Numbered from the stretch's first letter, positions 9,200-17,638 are shown. The stretch: 64,000 bases of DNA from Galbibacter sp048266365 (GCF_048266365.1 NZ_JBLWZP010000004.1:310001-374000); one strand, 5' to 3'. The notes: generated by a model not told the origin, from the sequence alone. Numbers and translations are program-made.

Positions 9200-10981
9200 A
9201 TGAATATTCAAGATCTCATTATATCCAAGGTTAAGGAGGCCGTAAACACCATTTTTGAAAAAGAATTGGAAAGCGTAGAACTTCAAACCACCAGAAAGGA
9301 ATTTGAAGGTGATTTAACAGTAGTTATATTTCCTATGCTTCGTACCATTAAAGGAAACCCACAACTTATAGGGGAGGAAATAGGAGCTTATTTGGAGCTT
9401 AATGTGGGTCAAGTGATCCGTTTCAATGTGGTCAAAGGGTTTTTGAACTTGGTTATTTCTGAATCTTATTTCATCGACTTTTTTAATGGAATCCGCACTC
9501 AAGCTCATTTTGGATATCTGAGCCCAGAACCAGGAAGTGATGCGGTGATGGTGGAGTATTCTTCCCCAAATACCAATAAGCCTCTACACCTGGGCCATAT
9601 TAGAAATAACTTATTGGGATACTCCGTTTCAGAGATTCTAAAGGCATCTGGAAAAAAGGTATACAAGACTCAAATTATAAATGACCGTGGTATTCATATT
9701 TGTAAATCCATGATTGCATGGCAGAAATATGGTAATGGAGAAACTCCGAAATCGACTGGTCTTAAAGGCGACAAACTAGTAGGTAATTACTATGTCGAAT
9801 TTGATCGCGTATATAAAACGCAAATCCAAGAATTGATCGACCAAGGAGTTGATAAGAAAGAGGCTGAAAAGCAAGCCCCGATTCTTCAAGAAGCGCAAGA
9901 AATGCTCCGCAAATGGGAAGCGGGAGATGCAGAGGTGGTAGAACTTTGGACGACCATGAATGGTTGGGTATACCAAGGTTTTAATGAAACATATAAGAAT
10001 TTAGGGGTTGACTTTGATCAGCTCTACTACGAGAGCAATACCTATTTATTAGGAAAAGACATCGTTGCTGAAGGTTTGGATAAAGGTGTGTTCTACACCA
10101 AGGATGACGGTTCTGTCTGGATCGATTTAAGTGCTGAAGGATTGGACGAAAAAATAGTACTTCGTTCTGATGGAACTGCAGTTTATATGACGCAGGATAT
10201 TGGAACTGCAATACAACGGGTAAAAGATTTTCCTGATGTCGGTGCATTGGTCTATACAGTTGGCAACGAGCAGGATTATCATTTCAAGGTCTTATTTTTA
10301 ATTCTAGAAAAACTGGGATATTCGTGGGCAAATCATCTTTATCACCTGAGTTATGGAATGGTAGACCTTCCTAGTGGTAAGATGAAAAGCCGTGAAGGCA
10401 CCGTGGTGGATGCTGATGATCTTATTCAAGAAATGGCTGATACTGCAGGAGAAATCTCTGCTGAATTAGGGAAATTGGAAGGGTTTAGTGATCAGCAAAA
10501 ACAAGAGTTGTATAAAACCATAGGACTTGGAGCATTAAAATATTTCATATTAAAGGTAGATCCCAAAAAACGTATTTTATTTGATCCTAAAGAATCTATA
10601 GATTTTCAAGGAAATACCGGTCCGTTTATTCAATATACTTACGCTCGTATTCAATCCATTATCCGCAAGGCTGATTTTGATTTTGATGCCAATGTGAGTT
10701 CAGTATACGAATTGCATGAAAAAGAGCGGGAACTCATCAAACAAATGCAGCAATTTCCTGAGGTTATTCAAAATGCAGCATTGAATTACAGTCCTGCGCT
10801 TATTGCGAATTATGTGTTTGATTTAGTGAAAGAATTCAATTCATTCTATCAGAACGTTTCAATTCTAGGGGCTGATCAACTGGAGGAAAAAGTATTTAGG
10901 GTACAACTTTCTAAAAAAGTAGGTCAAATTATTGAAGACGCACTGGCTTTATTAGGTATTCAGGTGCCAGAAAGAATGTAG
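9200..10981 (+). CDS. argS: Arginyl-tRNA synthetase
   Basis: Class I aminoacyl-tRNA synthetase charging tRNA-Arg in the cytoplasm. I take ATG 9200 (593 aa); the TTG three bases upstream is less likely. Residues 1-90 are the ArgRS-specific N-terminal domain. The class I signature appears as PNTNKPLHLGHIRNN (HLGH 130-133), and the KMSKS equivalent as GKMKSREGT (about 393-401). The C-terminal all-alpha anticodon-binding domain (DALR) runs from about 470, with GPFIQYTYARIQSI just before it. Length is normal. A strong terminator follows, so the gene is probably monocistronic from the 9173 promoter. Confidence 0.98.
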   Translation: MNIQDLIISKVKEAVNTIFEKELESVELQTTRKEFEGDLTVVIFPMLRTIKGNPQLIGEEIGAYLELNVGQVIRFNVVKGFLNLVISESYFIDFFNGIRTQAHFGYLSPEPGSDAVMVEYSSPNTNKPLHLGHIRNNLLGYSVSEILKASGKKVYKTQIINDRGIHICKSMIAWQKYGNGETPKSTGLKGDKLVGNYYVEFDRVYKTQIQELIDQGVDKKEAEKQAPILQEAQEMLRKWEAGDAEVVELWTTMNGWVYQGFNETYKNLGVDFDQLYYESNTYLLGKDIVAEGLDKGVFYTKDDGSVWIDLSAEGLDEKIVLRSDGTAVYMTQDIGTAIQRVKDFPDVGALVYTVGNEQDYHFKVLFLILEKLGYSWANHLYHLSYGMVDLPSGKMKSREGTVVDADDLIQEMADTAGEISAELGKLEGFSDQQKQELYKTIGLGALKYFILKVDPKKRILFDPKESIDFQGNTGPFIQYTYARIQSIIRKADFDFDANVSSVYELHEKERELIKQMQQFPEVIQNAALNYSPALIANYVFDLVKEFNSFYQNVSILGADQLEEKVFRVQLSKKVGQIIEDALALLGIQVPERM

Positions 10982-11026
10982 TTGGACACAGAGTATAATG
11001 AGCCAAAGGAGATAGATATAACATTT

Positions 11027-11063
11027 AAAAACCCCGAGACAGTTGCGCTGATCGGGGTTTTTT
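11027..11063 (+). terminator. Rho-independent terminator of argS
   Basis: Stem AACCCCGA (11030-11037) / TCGGGGTT (11052-11059), 14-nt loop, then a run of six T. It lies 46 bp after the argS stop. The A-rich upstream flank would also let it work on the opposite strand for the convergent small gene. Confidence 0.88.
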
Positions 11064-11142
11064 CCTTGCTTTAGTCAAGGGTAAATTAACAAACTCAAAA
11101 TAGTTATTATTGTATGTACATTGGGCCTTCAAAGACTTAAAA

Positions 11143-11493
11143 TTAATTTGGTTGCCATTGGTAATTGATGTCAGATGCCTTGATAAGCTCATGACTACTC
11201 TGATGCATTTCAATCAACCGTTTCAATTCTAAAACCTCCGCTTTATTGAGCAGAAGCAAAAGGTTGGATTGTATGGTTGGAATCGGAATACGCTTGTCGT
11301 AGACCGAATATTTAAACTCCTGTTCCCAATACTCCACTTCTAAGGTATACATATAGCGCTGGAAACTCTCAAACTCATCTTGTGTAAAATTAAAGTTGAT
11401 GTTGTTAAACAACAATTGATACATGTAATTGCGCTTACAGAAGATGAGTAAGCCGTTTTTTGATCTACTTAGTATTTTGAGGTGTTTACACAT
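11143..11493 (-). CDS. Small conserved protein of unknown function (possibly DUF6686-like)
   Basis: 116 aa from ATG 11493-11491, giving MCKHLKILSRSKNGLLIFC; the longer frame starts two codons earlier at TTG. The pattern MCxHxK...NGLLxFCKR...YQLLFNNINFNFTQDEFESF resembles a small protein I associate with flavobacteria (DUF6686), but I cannot confirm this. Cys and His near the N-terminus (C2, H4, C19) could bind metal, as inference. No signal peptide. A TAnnTTTG promoter (11531-11538) and a perfect palindrome (11519-11531) lie immediately upstream, so expression may be controlled. Confidence 0.7.
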   Translation of the reverse strand: MCKHLKILSRSKNGLLIFCKRNYMYQLLFNNINFNFTQDEFESFQRYMYTLEVEYWEQEFKYSVYDKRIPIPTIQSNLLLLLNKAEVLELKRLIEMHQSSHELIKASDINYQWQPN

Positions 11494-11518
11494 GGTCAAT
11501 TGGTTTTATGATTGCGCT

Positions 11519-11531
11519 GTTTACTGTAAAC
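11519..11531. promoter_or_regulatory. 13-bp perfect palindrome, candidate operator
   Basis: GTTTAC-T-GTAAAC reads the same on both strands. It begins at the last base of the -7 element at 11531-11538 (- strand), so it covers the expected transcription start of the small gene 11143-11493. A repressor site is plausible; the regulator is unknown. Confidence 0.4.
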
Positions 11532-11538
11532 AAAAATA
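11531..11538 (-). promoter_or_regulatory. Promoter -7 element for gene 11143-11493
   Basis: CAAAAATA on + is TATTTTTG on -, matching TAnnTTTG. It lies 37 bp upstream of the ATG at 11493. Confidence 0.55.
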
Positions 11539-11570
11539 TAAAATTTATTTAGATTGAATAAAAATAATTA

Positions 11571-11578
11571 TATATTTG
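11571..11578 (+). promoter_or_regulatory. Promoter -7 element, start of a short transcript
   Basis: TATATTTG matches TAnnTTTG exactly. The next strong signal downstream on the same strand is the terminator at 11705-11733, implying a transcript of roughly 150 nt. Confidence 0.5.
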
Positions 11579-11583
11579 TCAAT

Positions 11584-11733
11584 ATTATTAAAGCAAGAAG
11601 TTATTCTAAATTCAAAGATTATGACTTTACTTAGGAGTGTTTAGTTAGCTTGTTTAGCCATAATGTTAATTAAACAATCAGTTACTCCATTAATTTCATA
11701 TGGTAAGGGGTGCTTTTTTAAGTGCCCCTTTTT
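11584..11733 (+). ncRNA. Candidate small RNA or attenuated leader (~150 nt)
   Basis: Bounded by the TATATTTG promoter at 11571-11578 and the terminator at 11705-11733. It contains only one tiny frame, MTLLRSV (11621-11644). It could be an independent small RNA or a leader ahead of the metalloprotease gene at 11881. It resembles no RNA family I recognise; boundaries are inferred. Confidence 0.35.
11705..11733 (+). terminator. Rho-independent terminator within intergenic region
   Basis: Stem AAGGGGTGCTT (11705-11715) / AAGTGCCCCTT (11720-11730), with two G-T wobble pairs, a 4-nt loop, and five T at the 3' side. It ends no recognisable protein gene. Confidence 0.75.
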
Positions 11734-11880
11734 CATAATCCTATCACAACAAAATTTTAGAAGCCGTCTAATTACGGTCACAACCATAGGAAGCAAAGGA
11801 GGTGATTTACTATATTCAGGTGTCAATTTATGGGTTACGGAATTTGTAAAAATTCTATATATTGCATAAAATTCACCCCT

Positions 11881-12651
11881 ATGACTAAGCTTTTTTACGG
11901 ATTGCTTGTCTTGTTTGTTTTGGTGTCCTGTGTTGATGACGATGATTCAAATGAGCTTGCGAAATTAGCTGCTTCCAATCGATTGGGAACGGGTGATTCG
12001 GCTCGGGATTTTCTAACTGAAGAAAATTTTAAGGCTGTTGTATTCGAAGTCGTTTATGTGGAGGATTATCCACCTTCTGACGCTGCTTTGGATAATTTAG
12101 CAGAATTCACAAACAAGTATTGTCATAAATCCGCAGGTGTGGAAATAACCAAAAGAGCTATTCCTGCTCCAGGAAAAGAATATTATACAATTTCTCAAGT
12201 TGATAGTCTTGAACAAGAATTACGTTCGCAATACAATAGAGAAGGTCGTTTAGCGGTGTTTGTATTCTATTTGGATGGAACTTATAAAAGTGAAAAGCAG
12301 AGTTCAGTAGCTAGTGGACTTACTTTAGTTCTGGGCGTATCATATAGAAACACTTCCTTTGTTGTTTTCAAGAACAGTATTGATAAGTTGTCTAGCTCAC
12401 GGTCCTTTGCTTTAGAGAGTACCGTTTTAAGACATGAATTTTCGCATTTATTGGGACTTGTCAATGTCGGCACCAAAATGCAAACTAACCATATTGATCC
12501 TGAAAATGGGCATCACTGTATTGTTGAAAGCTGTCTTATGAATTACCAAGTCGAATCGGGTTGGCAATTTTCACGATGGAACATGGCGCCTCAGATACCC
12601 CTACTCGACAGTCAGTGTATTGCTGATTTGCGGGCTAATGGGGGCAAATGA
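11881..12651 (+). CDS. Lipoprotein zinc metalloprotease, archaemetzincin-like
   Basis: I use ATG 11881 (256 aa): it begins a clear lipoprotein signal, MTKLFYGLLVLFVLVSC, Cys17, followed by VDDDD. The longer frame from 11830 would put 17 non-signal residues in front. The catalytic motif is HEFSHLLGL (HExxHxxG), then about 15 extra residues, then HC-IVES-CLMNY. The HC-x4-C-x-M part matches the archaemetzincin signature, and CLM would be the metzincin Met-turn. A further Cys lies near the C-terminus (DSQCIADL). Expected role: membrane-anchored zinc peptidase facing the periplasm or the surface. Substrate unknown. Comparable flavobacterial genes are often just called membrane metalloprotease. Confidence 0.8.
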   Translation: MTKLFYGLLVLFVLVSCVDDDDSNELAKLAASNRLGTGDSARDFLTEENFKAVVFEVVYVEDYPPSDAALDNLAEFTNKYCHKSAGVEITKRAIPAPGKEYYTISQVDSLEQELRSQYNREGRLAVFVFYLDGTYKSEKQSSVASGLTLVLGVSYRNTSFVVFKNSIDKLSSSRSFALESTVLRHEFSHLLGLVNVGTKMQTNHIDPENGHHCIVESCLMNYQVESGWQFSRWNMAPQIPLLDSQCIADLRANGGK

Positions 12652-12698
12652 ATTGTTTTATTCCTAGTTTAAGTAGTATCCAATACCGCATAAATTCT

Positions 12699-12706
12699 TA
12701 ATTTTG
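12699..12706 (+). promoter_or_regulatory. Promoter -7 element next to the MATE start codon
   Basis: TAATTTTG matches TAnnTTTG and ends one base before ATG 12708. Transcription from it would begin near or inside the first codons, so either the in-frame ATG at 12714 is used on a leaderless mRNA or this match is fortuitous. Confidence 0.4.
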
Positions 12707-12707
12707 T

Positions 12708-14081
12708 ATGGTGATGCAACAAGGGATAACTTTTTCTAAAGAAAACAAACACATTCTAAATACGATACTCAAATTGGCATTTCCAATCATAATTGCCAAT
12801 GTATTGCAAACCATGTATCAGCTGGTAGATACCTTTTGGTTGGGTCGACTTAGCGCCAACGCTGTGGCGAGTGTTAGTTTAAGTTTTCCGATTTTGTTTT
12901 TAGTGGTTGCTTTAGGGGGTGGACTTACCCTTGCTGGAACTGTCATTGTTGCGCAGCACAAAGGAGCAGGGGACCAAAGAATGGTCAATTATGCCTCCTC
13001 TCAAACCATCATGGTGATTTTCTTTATTTCCATAATACTGGCTCTTGTGGGTTATTTTTCTGCAGAAACGTTAATGTCTTTGATAGGCGCAGGAGAGGAA
13101 TTGAAAGATGATGCTGTGGTTTATTTCCAAGTATCTTCATGGGGCTATATTTTTATGTTTATGTTCTTTGTGTACCAATCCTTGATGAGAGGAATTGGTA
13201 ATGTAATTATACCTATGTACATCGTTCTGGGTACAGTGATTTTGAATCTAGTCCTAGACCCCTTGTTTATCTTTGGTTATGGGCCAATTCAAGGTTATGG
13301 GGTTGCAGGCGCTGCAGTGGCAAGTATATTTACTCAGGCCATTTCAGCTAGCATTGGACTTTACATACTATTTAAAGGTAAAAAAGGAATTAAAATCCAC
13401 TTCTCCCATATGCGTTGGGATTTTAAATGGGTTAAAAATCTATTTGCCCTAGGGTTACCAGCAAGTTTGGATCAATCAAGTAGGGCAGCGGCTATGACCG
13501 CCATGGTGATGTTGGTTACTAGTTTCGATAGCGAAATTGTGGCCGCCTATGGTGTTGGTGCCAGGATACTAAGTCTTGTAATCGTTCCGGCTCTCGGTCT
13601 TTCTATTGCCACCACCAGTCTGGTGGGCCAAAATATTGGAGCGGGTCGATTGGATAGAGCGGAGCGGGTAGGTAATGTTGGCGTTTGTCTAGCTGCTATA
13701 GGACTAAGTGTTTTAGGCATTGTATTGTTTTTTCTGGCGGAGCCACTAACGAGATTCTTTGTGCCTGAGGATCCTCATGTGATCGAGGTCGGTTCTAAGT
13801 TTATCAAAATTATGGCGCCCAGCTTTGGCCTTTTGGGAATACAACAGGTGTTAAACGGGGTTTTTAATGGGGCAGGACTTACTAAAATATCAATGCTTAT
13901 CTCAGTGGTAGTACTCTGGATAGCGAGGTTTCCAATGGCGTTTATGCTGTCCAATAATACCAGCTTAAGCTATGAGGGGATTTGGTGGGCATTTCCAATT
14001 TCAAATGCCATTGCCGCTATAATAGCCTTTGTTTATTACAAAAGAGGAAGCTGGAAAAAAATACAACCACAGCTGGTGTAA
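12708..14081 (+). CDS. MATE family efflux transporter
   Basis: A 457-aa integral membrane protein of the multidrug and toxin extrusion family, which exports cationic drugs or metabolites by Na+ or H+ antiport. About twelve helices are visible in two repeats: ILKLAFPIIIANVLQTMYQLVDTFWLGRLS at 21-50, and a second LFALGLPASLDQSSRAA from about 244. Asp42 in the first-helix VDTFWLG motif is typical. Length is normal. The start is either ATG 12708 or in-frame ATG 12714; a promoter-like element directly abuts. It stands alone between the metalloprotease and ffh. Substrate cannot be inferred. Confidence 0.93.
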   Translation: MVMQQGITFSKENKHILNTILKLAFPIIIANVLQTMYQLVDTFWLGRLSANAVASVSLSFPILFLVVALGGGLTLAGTVIVAQHKGAGDQRMVNYASSQTIMVIFFISIILALVGYFSAETLMSLIGAGEELKDDAVVYFQVSSWGYIFMFMFFVYQSLMRGIGNVIIPMYIVLGTVILNLVLDPLFIFGYGPIQGYGVAGAAVASIFTQAISASIGLYILFKGKKGIKIHFSHMRWDFKWVKNLFALGLPASLDQSSRAAAMTAMVMLVTSFDSEIVAAYGVGARILSLVIVPALGLSIATTSLVGQNIGAGRLDRAERVGNVGVCLAAIGLSVLGIVLFFLAEPLTRFFVPEDPHVIEVGSKFIKIMAPSFGLLGIQQVLNGVFNGAGLTKISMLISVVVLWIARFPMAFMLSNNTSLSYEGIWWAFPISNAIAAIIAFVYYKRGSWKKIQPQLV

Positions 14082-14162
14082 GGGGGCTAATCTATTAAAG
14101 AAGGGATTTTAAATTTTAAGCCGCTGTAAATAGCTTGGTTAAGAAGTCTAAAATAACTTTCG

Positions 14163-14212
14163 AACTTCGAATTCAAATTCTTAAATTTGCAGCTCTCTAT
14201 AGATTCGAAGTT
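14163..14212. repeat. 10-bp inverted repeat flanking the ffh promoter
   Basis: AACTTCGAAT (14163-14172) and its exact complement ATTCGAAGTT (14203-14212), 30 bp apart, bracket the -7 element at 14182-14189. Could be an operator pair or mRNA structure; no regulator is known. Confidence 0.4.
14182..14189 (+). promoter_or_regulatory. Promoter -7 element for ffh
   Basis: TAAATTTG, followed by C, matches TAnnTTTG. It lies 79 bp upstream of the ffh ATG. Confidence 0.6.
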
Positions 14213-14268
14213 GAATTTATTTGAGAACATCACCAATTCTCATTATTGAGTAAAAGCAGTAAGATAAT

Positions 14269-15597
14269 ATGTTTGATAATTTAAGCGAAAAATTAGATAA
14301 GGCCTTTCATGTTCTTAAAGGACATGGACAAATTACCGAGGTTAACATTGCAGAAACCCTTAAAGAGGTGCGACGTGCTTTGTTGGATGCGGATGTGAAT
14401 TTTAAAACAGCTAAAGAGTTTACCAATTCAGTAAAAAGCAAGGCGCTTGGGCAGGATGTATTGACCTCTCTTAAACCGGGTCAATTAATGGTGAAGCTTG
14501 TCAAAGATGAACTTACCGAGCTCATGGGTGGTGAAGCAGCGGGGGTTGATTTATCAGGAAACCCTTCTGTGATTTTAATGGCTGGTCTTCAAGGGTCAGG
14601 TAAAACCACATTCTCAGGTAAACTAGCTAATTTTCTAAAAAATAAGAAAACTAAAAATCCACTTTTGGTGGCCTGTGATGTTTATCGTCCTGCAGCGATT
14701 GATCAGTTGCACGTAGTGGGTGAGCAAATAGGTGTTGCTGTATATTCAGATAGAGAGAATAATGATCCTGTTGCTATTGCCAAAGCAGGTGTGGAACACG
14801 CTAAAGCTAATGGTCACAATGTAGTGATTGTAGATACCGCGGGTCGTTTGGCAGTTGATGAGCTAATGATGAAGGAGATTTCTAACATCCACAGCGCAAT
14901 TCATCCGAATGAAACACTATTTGTAGTAGATTCCATGACTGGTCAAGATGCCGTAAATACAGCAAAGACCTTTAATGAAGTATTGGACTTTGATGGGGTT
15001 ATTCTTACCAAACTCGATGGTGATACACGAGGTGGGGCAGCACTGTCTATTAAATCTGTGGTAAATAAACCGATTAAATTTATCGGTACCGGAGAGAAAA
15101 TGGATGCCGTTGATGTCTTCTACCCATCACGTATGGCAGACCGTATCTTAGGGATGGGGGATGTTGTTTCTTTGGTAGAGAGAGCTCAAGAGCAATACGA
15201 TGAGGAAGAGGCCAGAAAACTACATAAGAAAATTGCAAAAGATCAATTTGGTTTTGATGACTTTTTGAGTCAGATACAACAAATCAAAAAGATGGGTAGC
15301 ATGAAGGATTTACTCGGGATGATCCCAGGGGCTGGAAAGGCCTTAAAGGGTATCGATATAGATGATGACGCGTTCAAAGGAATTGAAGCGATCATTCACT
15401 CTATGACCCCGGAGGAGCGTACTTCACCATCTGTACTTAATGGTAGTAGAAAAAAACGTATTGCCAAGGGTAGTGGAACTTCTGTTCAAGATGTAAATCA
15501 ACTACTTAAACAATTTACTCAGATGAGTAAAATGATGAAGATGATGCAAGGAGGCGGCGGTAGAAAAATGATGCAAATGATGCAAGGACTTAAATAA
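14269..15597 (+). CDS. ffh: Signal recognition particle protein Ffh (SRP54)
   Basis: GTPase subunit of the signal recognition particle; binds signal sequences on the ribosome and docks with FtsY at the membrane. 442 aa: N domain 1-95, G domain about 96-295 with P-loop GLQGSGKTT (106-114), DTAGR and TKLDGD, then the methionine-rich M domain (about 320-442) ending in a Met/Gly-rich tail (MMKMMQGGGGRKMMQMMQG). The start ATG follows a leader of about 75 nt with an inverted repeat around the promoter. folD follows 61 bp later and may be cotranscribed. Confidence 0.98.
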   Translation: MFDNLSEKLDKAFHVLKGHGQITEVNIAETLKEVRRALLDADVNFKTAKEFTNSVKSKALGQDVLTSLKPGQLMVKLVKDELTELMGGEAAGVDLSGNPSVILMAGLQGSGKTTFSGKLANFLKNKKTKNPLLVACDVYRPAAIDQLHVVGEQIGVAVYSDRENNDPVAIAKAGVEHAKANGHNVVIVDTAGRLAVDELMMKEISNIHSAIHPNETLFVVDSMTGQDAVNTAKTFNEVLDFDGVILTKLDGDTRGGAALSIKSVVNKPIKFIGTGEKMDAVDVFYPSRMADRILGMGDVVSLVERAQEQYDEEEARKLHKKIAKDQFGFDDFLSQIQQIKKMGSMKDLLGMIPGAGKALKGIDIDDDAFKGIEAIIHSMTPEERTSPSVLNGSRKKRIAKGSGTSVQDVNQLLKQFTQMSKMMKMMQGGGGRKMMQMMQGLK

Positions 15598-15658
15598 GTC
15601 GCTTTAAAATATGTTTGTAGCCAATTAAAAACAAGCTTAAAAATTATAAACCTATACA

Positions 15659-16552
15659 ATGGAACTTCTAGACGGAAAGAAAATATCCAATCAAATTAAA
15701 GATGAGATTGCGGAAATCGTTCAAAAGATTAAAGCAAACGGTGAAAAGGTACCGCACTTGGCGGCGGTAATTGTCGGTAATGATGGGGCGAGTCTCACTT
15801 ATGTAGGGAGTAAGGTAAAGGCTTGTGAGCGAGTAGGATTTGAATCTACTCTTGTAAAGCTTCCTAGCACAACCAGCGAATTGGAACTCATGCGAAAGAT
15901 TGATGAACTGAACAAGAATCAAGATATTGATGGATTTATCGTTCAGTTGCCTTTGCCTGAGCAAATCAATGAGCAACGTGTGCTGATGGCAATCGATCCA
16001 GATAAAGATGTGGATGGTTTCCATCCGACAAACTTCGGGAAAATGGCTTTGGATATGAGTACTTTTATTCCAGCCACTCCATTTGGGATATTAGAGTTGT
16101 TGGAACGCTACAATGTAGAAACTAAAGGAAAGCACACTGTAGTTATCGGTCGCTCGCATATCGTTGGACGTCCTATGAGTATTCTAATGGGAAGAAAAGG
16201 ATTTCCTGGAAACTCAACTGTAACCCTTACCCATAGTCATACTAAGAATATTACGCAAATAACTTCTCAAGCTGATATTATTATTACTGCATTAGGGCAG
16301 CCAAATTATTTGAAAGCGGAAATGGTGAAGGATGATGTCGTGATTATCGATGTCGGAATTACGAGAGTTCCAGATGAAGATTCTCCAAAGGGATACAAAA
16401 TCACTGGAGATGTAGATTTTGAAAACGTGAGTAAAAAGGCAAGCTTTATCACGCCAGTACCTGGAGGTGTTGGTCCAATGACCATTGCTATGTTACTTAA
16501 AAACACACTTCTGGCAAGAGAGCGTCACCGCGTTAAAACCCAATCTAAATAA
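15659..16552 (+). CDS. folD: Bifunctional methylenetetrahydrofolate dehydrogenase/cyclohydrolase FolD
   Basis: Interconverts 5,10-methylene-, methenyl- and 10-formyl-tetrahydrofolate in cytoplasmic one-carbon metabolism. 297 aa. Signatures: VGNDGASLTYVGSKVKACERVGF (catalytic Tyr and Lys near 46-54), QLPLPEQI, DKDVDGFHPTN, VVIGRSHIVGRPMSILM (Rossmann) and the C-terminal PVPGGVGPMTIAML. Length is standard. It follows ffh at 61 bp and is followed by a hairpin before the convergent permease gene. Confidence 0.98.
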   Translation: MELLDGKKISNQIKDEIAEIVQKIKANGEKVPHLAAVIVGNDGASLTYVGSKVKACERVGFESTLVKLPSTTSELELMRKIDELNKNQDIDGFIVQLPLPEQINEQRVLMAIDPDKDVDGFHPTNFGKMALDMSTFIPATPFGILELLERYNVETKGKHTVVIGRSHIVGRPMSILMGRKGFPGNSTVTLTHSHTKNITQITSQADIIITALGQPNYLKAEMVKDDVVIIDVGITRVPDEDSPKGYKITGDVDFENVSKKASFITPVPGGVGPMTIAMLLKNTLLARERHRVKTQSK

Positions 16553-16592
16553 GGGATAAGCACAACAATATTTTAAAATAATAGGACATCAA

Positions 16593-16619
16593 ACCGCCCT
16601 GTCGAAAGATAGGGCAGGT
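16593..16619. terminator. Hairpin between convergent folD and permease genes
   Basis: ACCGCCCTGTC / GATAGGGCAGGT around a GAAA tetraloop, with one bulge and one mismatch. The T-tract is short on both sides, so termination may be partial. It directly abuts the stop of the convergent gene. Confidence 0.5.
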
Positions 16620-17638
16620 TAAATTTTTCGATTCCCGTATTCGTTTTTGTATATTTTTACCAGTAGTAGAAATAGGCTTAAAAGTAAGGGGCCAAATACT
16701 AGGCCTATAAACCCGAATAAAGGAACACCAATGATGACTCCAATAAGTGTAATAAGGGGATGAAGGTTGGCTAGTCTTCGCTGCACGACCATTCGAAAAA
16801 TATTATCCGTGGACCCAACTACCGCAATTCCGTATATCAATAACCCAATAGATTCCCAATGTTGGCCTTGAGTATATAATAATAAAGTTACTGGAAGAAC
16901 CCCAAGTGCCGTACCTACGAAAGGAATCATAGAACCAACTACGGTAACAACAAACCAAAATATAGGATCTTGAACCCCAAATATATAGTAACCAATAAGT
17001 GCCACCACTCCCTGTAGTAAAGCTACCAATGGAATTCCGATGGCGTTTGATTTTACGACCTCGGTACTTTCTTTAGATATTAATTTAATGTTTTCATCGC
17101 TCAAAGGAAGGAAGTTTAATACTCGTTTTTGAAGGTTTTCCGATTCTACGAGTAGGAAGTATAGGATGAAATACATCATCGTTAATGCTATCAAAGCATC
17201 AAAGGTACCTCCTGCTAATCCCTGAATTTGAGTAGATATCCAGCCTGTAATTTCTTTGGTGTTCAGATCAGTTGAATGACTAAACCCGATATACTGTTCA
17301 ATCTCTATTATTTTGGTTTTTACAATAGCCATCACTTCTTCGGAGTTGGCTACAGCTTTCTGAATCTTAGACGAAAGTAATAGGATAATTAGGCTTACTG
17401 GGATAACGATAATGACAATTGAAATAAGAATGATAATTGTCGCTGCCAGCCATCGCTTGAAGCCGTACTTTACCATGTGTTTCATGAGTCTTTTAAAAAT
17501 CACATACATGGTAATAGCTCCCAATATGCCAGAGAAATAAGGAAGCAATTCCTCTATGATTAGATATCCCAAAAGTACTATTGAGAGTAGTACAAACAAT
17601 TGTCGGATGAGTCCAGGACTTAATTGATCTTTATACAT
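16619..17638 (-). CDS. AI-2E family transporter (PerM/YhhT-like permease)
   Basis: 339-aa polytopic protein of the AI-2E exporter/PerM family (COG0628). Helix pairs occur at about 13-50 and 60-88, then a soluble segment with the TKEITGWISTQIQGL helix, then helices to the end with GVVALIGYYIFGVQDPIFWFVVTVVGSMIPFVGTALGVLP and PLFGFIGLVFGPLLLSLF, both family hallmarks. Members have been linked to autoinducer-2 export, Na+/H+ antiport or unknown substrates, so the substrate is open. A TAAATTTG promoter lies 20 bp upstream. Convergent to folD. Confidence 0.88.
   Translation of the reverse strand: MYKDQLSPGLIRQLFVLLSIVLLGYLIIEELLPYFSGILGAITMYVIFKRLMKHMVKYGFKRWLAATIIILISIVIIVIPVSLIILLLSSKIQKAVANSEEVMAIVKTKIIEIEQYIGFSHSTDLNTKEITGWISTQIQGLAGGTFDALIALTMMYFILYFLLVESENLQKRVLNFLPLSDENIKLISKESTEVVKSNAIGIPLVALLQGVVALIGYYIFGVQDPIFWFVVTVVGSMIPFVGTALGVLPVTLLLYTQGQHWESIGLLIYGIAVVGSTDNIFRMVVQRRLANLHPLITLIGVIIGVPLFGFIGLVFGPLLLSLFLLLVKIYKNEYGNRKI

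Larger units (their letters stand above)
11494..11880. other. 387-bp intergenic region with divergent promoters and an internal terminator
   Basis: No convincing protein gene. It holds the - strand promoter and palindrome (11519-11538), a + strand promoter (11571-11578), a seven-codon frame ATG 11621 to TAG 11644 (MTLLRSV), and a strong terminator (11705-11733). A 68-codon frame from 11663 runs through the terminator and is rejected. From 11734 to 11880 I see only weak promoter-like sequence (TATATTGC at 11858-11865) before the lipoprotein gene. Confidence 0.6.

Noticed and set aside
11663..11869. 68-codon open frame in the intergenic region
   Set aside because: It runs straight through a strong terminator (11705-11733), has no family-like features and no promoter-leader arrangement of its own.
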